A model generated the notes under the pieces. That model saw only the letters and a list, made by a program, of their open reading frames with translations, was not told where the DNA came from and ran no database searches. A DNA stretch of 7,279 nt from Actinomycetota bacterium. Lineage in GTDB: Bacteria > Actinomycetota > Actinomycetes > Actinomycetales > Microbacteriaceae. Position numbers and translations under genes: made by a program. Positions 5,052 through 7,279 of the stretch are shown here, one piece after another. The stretch is taken from positions 1 through 7,279 of the forward strand of contig WLDR01000069.1 of assembly GCA_009704705.1 (NCBI GenBank), read 5' to 3'. How positions within the stretch are numbered: position 1 is the first letter of the stretch; each line of letters opens with the position of its first letter.

Positions 5052-5060
5052 TGTTAGCGT
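5052..5060 (+). promoter_or_regulatory. Extended -10 box for a leaderless peptidase transcript
   Basis: TGTTAGCGT combines the extended TGN with TAGCGT (5055-5060), ending six bases before ATG 5067. No Shine-Dalgarno sequence is present. No convincing -35 is seen, which an extended -10 can tolerate. The transcription start would fall on the ATG. Confidence 0.5.
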
Positions 5061-5066
5061 GTCAGC

Positions 5067-6284
5067 ATGCGCCAGCGCGTTCGGGCGGTATTTGCCGCGT
5101 TCACCACACTTTCGGCAGTCTTTGCCCTGGGTGTGGTTTTGGCTGACCCCGCGCAGGCGTTTCCCACGTGGGATGACGTGATCGCGGCGAAGGGCAACGC
5201 CGAGGCTAAGGCCGCCGAGGTGCAGAACATCCAGAACTTCATCATTCAGGTTCAGGCCGAAGCAGATGCCGCTCAGGCGGAAGCACAGAGGAAGGGTGAC
5301 CTTTTTGCTGCGGCCCGCGAGAAGTTCGACGAAGCTGACCAGCGCACCAAAGACCTGACGGCTCAGGCCGACGAGGCGCAGAAAGCCGCCGAAGACGCAA
5401 CAACGGCCGCCGGCCGCCTCGCAGCTCAGCTGTATCGCTCGGGTGGAACCGACATGAGCATCTCGTTGCTTCTCGATGGCGGCGGCACAAAGACAGATGA
5501 CTTGCTCGCGAAACTCGGGAGCATGTCGAAGCTTGTTGAGAGATCGACGCAGGTTTACGACTCCGCCCAGGCCTCACTCAAGGAGGCCGACGCACTGAAT
5601 AGCCAAGCGGAGGTTGCCAAGGCGGAACGTGAGCAACTGAAGATTGCGGCGGATGCGGCCTTTCAGGAGGCAAGCACGGCAGCGCAGGCGGCGGCTCAAA
5701 AGTTGGCTGAGACTCAAGACACGCTGATGACTCTGAGCGCGCAGCTGGCAGCGCTCGAAGACGAATCCGCGCGAACGGCGGCCGACTATGAAGCCGGTGT
5801 CGAAGAAGCACGTCGAATTGCAGCGGCGCGTGCTGCCGAAGAGGCCGCCCGTCGCGGTGTTGATGTGAGTGACGCAGGTTGGGCTCGCCCATCCAACGGG
5901 CGCATCAGCGACTGGTACGGACCACGTCAGTCAGTGTGGACCGGCTACGGCTGGTCATCCTCATTCCACCGAGGAATTGACCTGGCCGGTCGGTGCGGCA
6001 GCGACATTTACGCATCCTCAAGCGGTCAAGTCGTTTACGCGGGTTGGAACGGCGGTTTTGGTAACTACATCGAGATTGATCACGGCGGCGGGATTCGAAG
6101 CGGGTACGCCCACCAGTCGTCCTTCGCCGTGGGATGGGGAGACTGGGTCGGTGTCGGGCAGGTCATCGGATACGTCGGAACGACCGGAACCTCAACCGGC
6201 TGTCACCTGCACTTTGAGATCCGCAACTTCGGCAGCCAGATTGACCCAGCTGAGTTTCTCTACAACCGCGGTATCGCCTTCTAG
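5067..6284 (+). CDS. Exported coiled-coil M23 (LytM-type) peptidoglycan endopeptidase
   Basis: The 405-residue protein has a signal peptide at 1-31 (MRQRVRAVFAAFTTL, hydrophobic core, ending in AQA before FPTWDD). Residues about 38-270 are Ala/Glu/Gln-rich with heptad-like helices, a long coiled coil broken near 125-155. The C-terminal M23 domain spans about 275-400. All zinc ligands and catalytic residues are present: His301 and Asp305 in FHRGIDLAG, His349 in SGYAHQSS, and His380/His382 in GCHLHFE. Unlike EnvC- or NlpD-type regulators it should therefore be an active metallo-endopeptidase cutting peptide cross-links outside the membrane. The architecture matches division or wall-remodelling hydrolases whose coiled coil restrains the enzyme. 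Cys310 and Cys379 are its only cysteines and could form a disulfide in the domain. The start follows an extended -10 box and is probably leaderless. The gene is divergent from the tRNAs and convergent with ppa. Confidence 0.93.
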   Translation: MRQRVRAVFAAFTTLSAVFALGVVLADPAQAFPTWDDVIAAKGNAEAKAAEVQNIQNFIIQVQAEADAAQAEAQRKGDLFAAAREKFDEADQRTKDLTAQADEAQKAAEDATTAAGRLAAQLYRSGGTDMSISLLLDGGGTKTDDLLAKLGSMSKLVERSTQVYDSAQASLKEADALNSQAEVAKAEREQLKIAADAAFQEASTAAQAAAQKLAETQDTLMTLSAQLAALEDESARTAADYEAGVEEARRIAAARAAEEAARRGVDVSDAGWARPSNGRISDWYGPRQSVWTGYGWSSSFHRGIDLAGRCGSDIYASSSGQVVYAGWNGGFGNYIEIDHGGGIRSGYAHQSSFAVGWGDWVGVGQVIGYVGTTGTSTGCHLHFEIRNFGSQIDPAEFLYNRGIAF

Positions 6285-6298
6285 CGATTGCTCAGTAG

Positions 6299-6790
6299 TT
6301 AGTGGCCTTCGGCCTTCAGGCGAGCGAAACCATCAACGATGATCTGCTCGGCCTCTTTCGCGTCGCCCCAGCCCTCGATATTGACGAACTTGCCCGGCTC
6401 GAGGTCTTTGTAGCGTGAGAAGAAGTGGTGCAGCTCGTTGCGAGTCTGCTCGGGAACATCCGATAGGTCTTTAATGTGAGCCCAGCGCGGGTCCTTGTAG
6501 GGAACGCACACAATCTTGGCGTCGCTGCCCGCTTCGTCACTCATGTTGAGAACACCGACGGGGCGAACCTTCACTCCGACGCCCGGGTAAACCGGGTACT
6601 CGAGCAAGACAAGCGCGTCGACGGGGTCACCATCGAGGCCCAGGGTGTTCTCGAAGTAGCCGTAGTCAACGGGGTAGACGAACGGCGTGAAGAGCACTCG
6701 GTCTAGATAAACGCGACCGGTTACGTGGTCGACCTCATACTTATTGCGGCTTCCGCGAGGGATTTCAATGACAACGTCGTAGTCGGCCAC
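6299..6790 (-). CDS. ppa: Soluble family I inorganic pyrophosphatase
   Basis: The 163-residue enzyme hydrolyses cytosolic pyrophosphate to phosphate, pulling forward nucleic acid, protein and lipid synthesis. The signature DGDPVD is at residues 53-58 (Mg2+-binding aspartates). The N-terminal active-site set is visible as EIPRGSRNKYEVDH: Glu9, Lys17, Glu19, then Arg31 and Tyr43, and the C-terminal YKDLEPGK is present. The length is normal for the short bacterial type. His22 corresponds to an active-site histidine reported in the mycobacterial enzyme, while the second one is Ala here; that comparison is from memory. The start is GTG 6790, chosen because GAAGGAG ends five bases upstream and homologues begin at this point. 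It is divergent from tilS and convergent with the M23 gene, with only 14 bases between the stops and no clear terminator. Probably constitutive. Confidence 0.97.
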   Translation of the reverse strand: MADYDVVIEIPRGSRNKYEVDHVTGRVYLDRVLFTPFVYPVDYGYFENTLGLDGDPVDALVLLEYPVYPGVGVKVRPVGVLNMSDEAGSDAKIVCVPYKDPRWAHIKDLSDVPEQTRNELHHFFSRYKDLEPGKFVNIEGWGDAKEAEQIIVDGFARLKAEGH

Positions 6791-6846
6791 GATGGCTCCT
6801 TCTTGCTTTGCTCAGTTCAGGGCCCGGCTGAGATGTTCGGGCGCGT

Positions 6847-6852
6847 TAAGGT
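6847..6852 (+). promoter_or_regulatory. Candidate -10 box of tilS
   Basis: TAAGGT ends seven bases before ATG 6860, close to the spacing at the other leaderless candidates. The same stretch also offers AAGG eight bases before the ATG as a weak ribosome binding site, so a leadered transcript is possible. Read on the other strand, AGGTTA (6849-6854) gives TAACCT, a possible -10 for ppa. Confidence 0.35.
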
Positions 6853-6859
6853 TACTTCA

Positions 6860-7279
6860 ATGCCTGCCAGACCGAGACTTACGCCAGCCATGGCCGATGT
6901 GCGCCGTGCGGTTCGTGATGCGCTCGCCGTTGCTATTCCGGATGCGCGCGCTGCCGTCACCCGCGACCCGGGCTGTGGCACGCCCGGTGGTTGGGTCGTT
7001 CCTGCCGACGCCCCGGTCGTATTGGTTGCTCTCAGCGGCGGCCCTGACTCACTCGGGTTGGCGGCGGCGCTCGGCTTTGAGGCAGCGAAGTGCGGCGTTC
7101 GAGCCGGAGCCGTCATCGTGGATCACGCACTGCAGCCGGGCTCTGCTGATGTTGCCGCGCGCGCGGCCGAGCAGGCGGGTTCGCTGGGGCTCGCTCCGGT
7201 CGTCATTGAGCGCGTCGACGTTACCGCGACAAAAGCCGGCCCCGAAGCGGATGCGCGAACCGCGCGATACGCCGCGCTC
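6860..7279 (+). CDS. tilS: tRNA(Ile)-lysidine synthetase, N-terminal part (cut by window edge)
   Basis: An open frame of 140 codons runs to the window end without a stop. It contains the N-type ATP pyrophosphatase loop SGGPDS at residues 59-64, followed by VDHALQPGS (87-95) and GPEADARTARYAAL (127-140), the typical order in TilS. The enzyme converts cytidine 34 of the CAU-anticodon tRNA-Ile to lysidine with ATP and lysine, so that it reads AUA and is charged with isoleucine. The residues before the P-loop are about 30-40 longer than in short versions and Arg/Ala-rich. The start is ATG 6860; a second in-frame ATG at 6890 is possible and would shorten the protein by ten residues. It is divergent from ppa. 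The C-terminal tRNA-recognition domain is beyond the window. Confidence 0.93.
   Translation, partial: MPARPRLTPAMADVRRAVRDALAVAIPDARAAVTRDPGCGTPGGWVVPADAPVVLVALSGGPDSLGLAAALGFEAAKCGVRAGAVIVDHALQPGSADVAARAAEQAGSLGLAPVVIERVDVTATKAGPEADARTARYAAL

Noticed and set aside
6285..6318. Possible terminator between the convergent peptidase and ppa genes (GGCC-TTC-GGCC)
   Set aside because: The stem is only four base pairs, lies within the last ppa codons and has no T-run on either strand.
1..7279. Mobile elements, CRISPR arrays, rRNA genes or phage attachment sites
   Set aside because: No transposase, integrase, regular spaced repeats or rRNA sequence was seen, and none of the three tRNAs is followed by a duplicated 3' segment within the window.

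Overview
The window looks like chromosomal DNA from a moderately GC-rich actinobacterium, plausibly a member of the Microbacteriaceae. Reasons: the tRNA order Glu-Asp-Phe, divergently transcribed ppa and tilS, an actinobacterial-type 163-residue pyrophosphatase, and several genes with no Shine-Dalgarno sequence but a TANNNT box 6-7 nt before the start codon, as expected for leaderless mRNAs. The taxonomic placement is inference from gene content and style, not a database match.

Layout. 1-176 (-): 5' part of a secreted protein gene cut by the window edge. 292-2395 (+): a probable sulfur-stress operon with a CsoR/CstR-type repressor, a CoA-disulfide reductase/rhodanese fusion, and a 38-residue cysteine-rich microprotein. 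It is headed by a promoter that contains a perfect 16-bp palindrome. 2525-3388 (+): a beta-hydroxyacid dehydrogenase with a nested dyad upstream. 3435-4079 (+): an unrecognised protein with one hydrophobic segment and a Gly/Asp/Ser/Phe-rich tail. 4090-4130: a terminator that can serve both strands, shared with the convergent DoxX-family membrane gene (4147-4521, -), which has its own palindrome in the promoter region. 4593-4949 (-): tRNA-Glu, tRNA-Asp and tRNA-Phe followed by a strong terminator. 5067-6284 (+): an exported coiled-coil M23 peptidase. 6299-6790 (-): ppa. 6860 to the window end (+): the 5' part of tilS.

How the parts work together. The strongest functional unit is the first operon. 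The repressor keeps the two cysteines of its family but has Gly where copper-binding CsoR has His, which is the pattern of per/polysulfide-sensing CstR. Its neighbour reduces CoA-disulfides, CoA-persulfides or polysulfides and carries a rhodanese domain. The cysteine-rich microprotein lies 65 nt downstream with no terminator between. The simplest model is a reactive-sulfur response in which persulfidation of the repressor frees the palindromic operator. The rest is mostly housekeeping: translation (tRNAs, tilS), pyrophosphate removal (ppa) and cell-wall remodelling (M23). No mobile element, CRISPR array or rRNA was seen.
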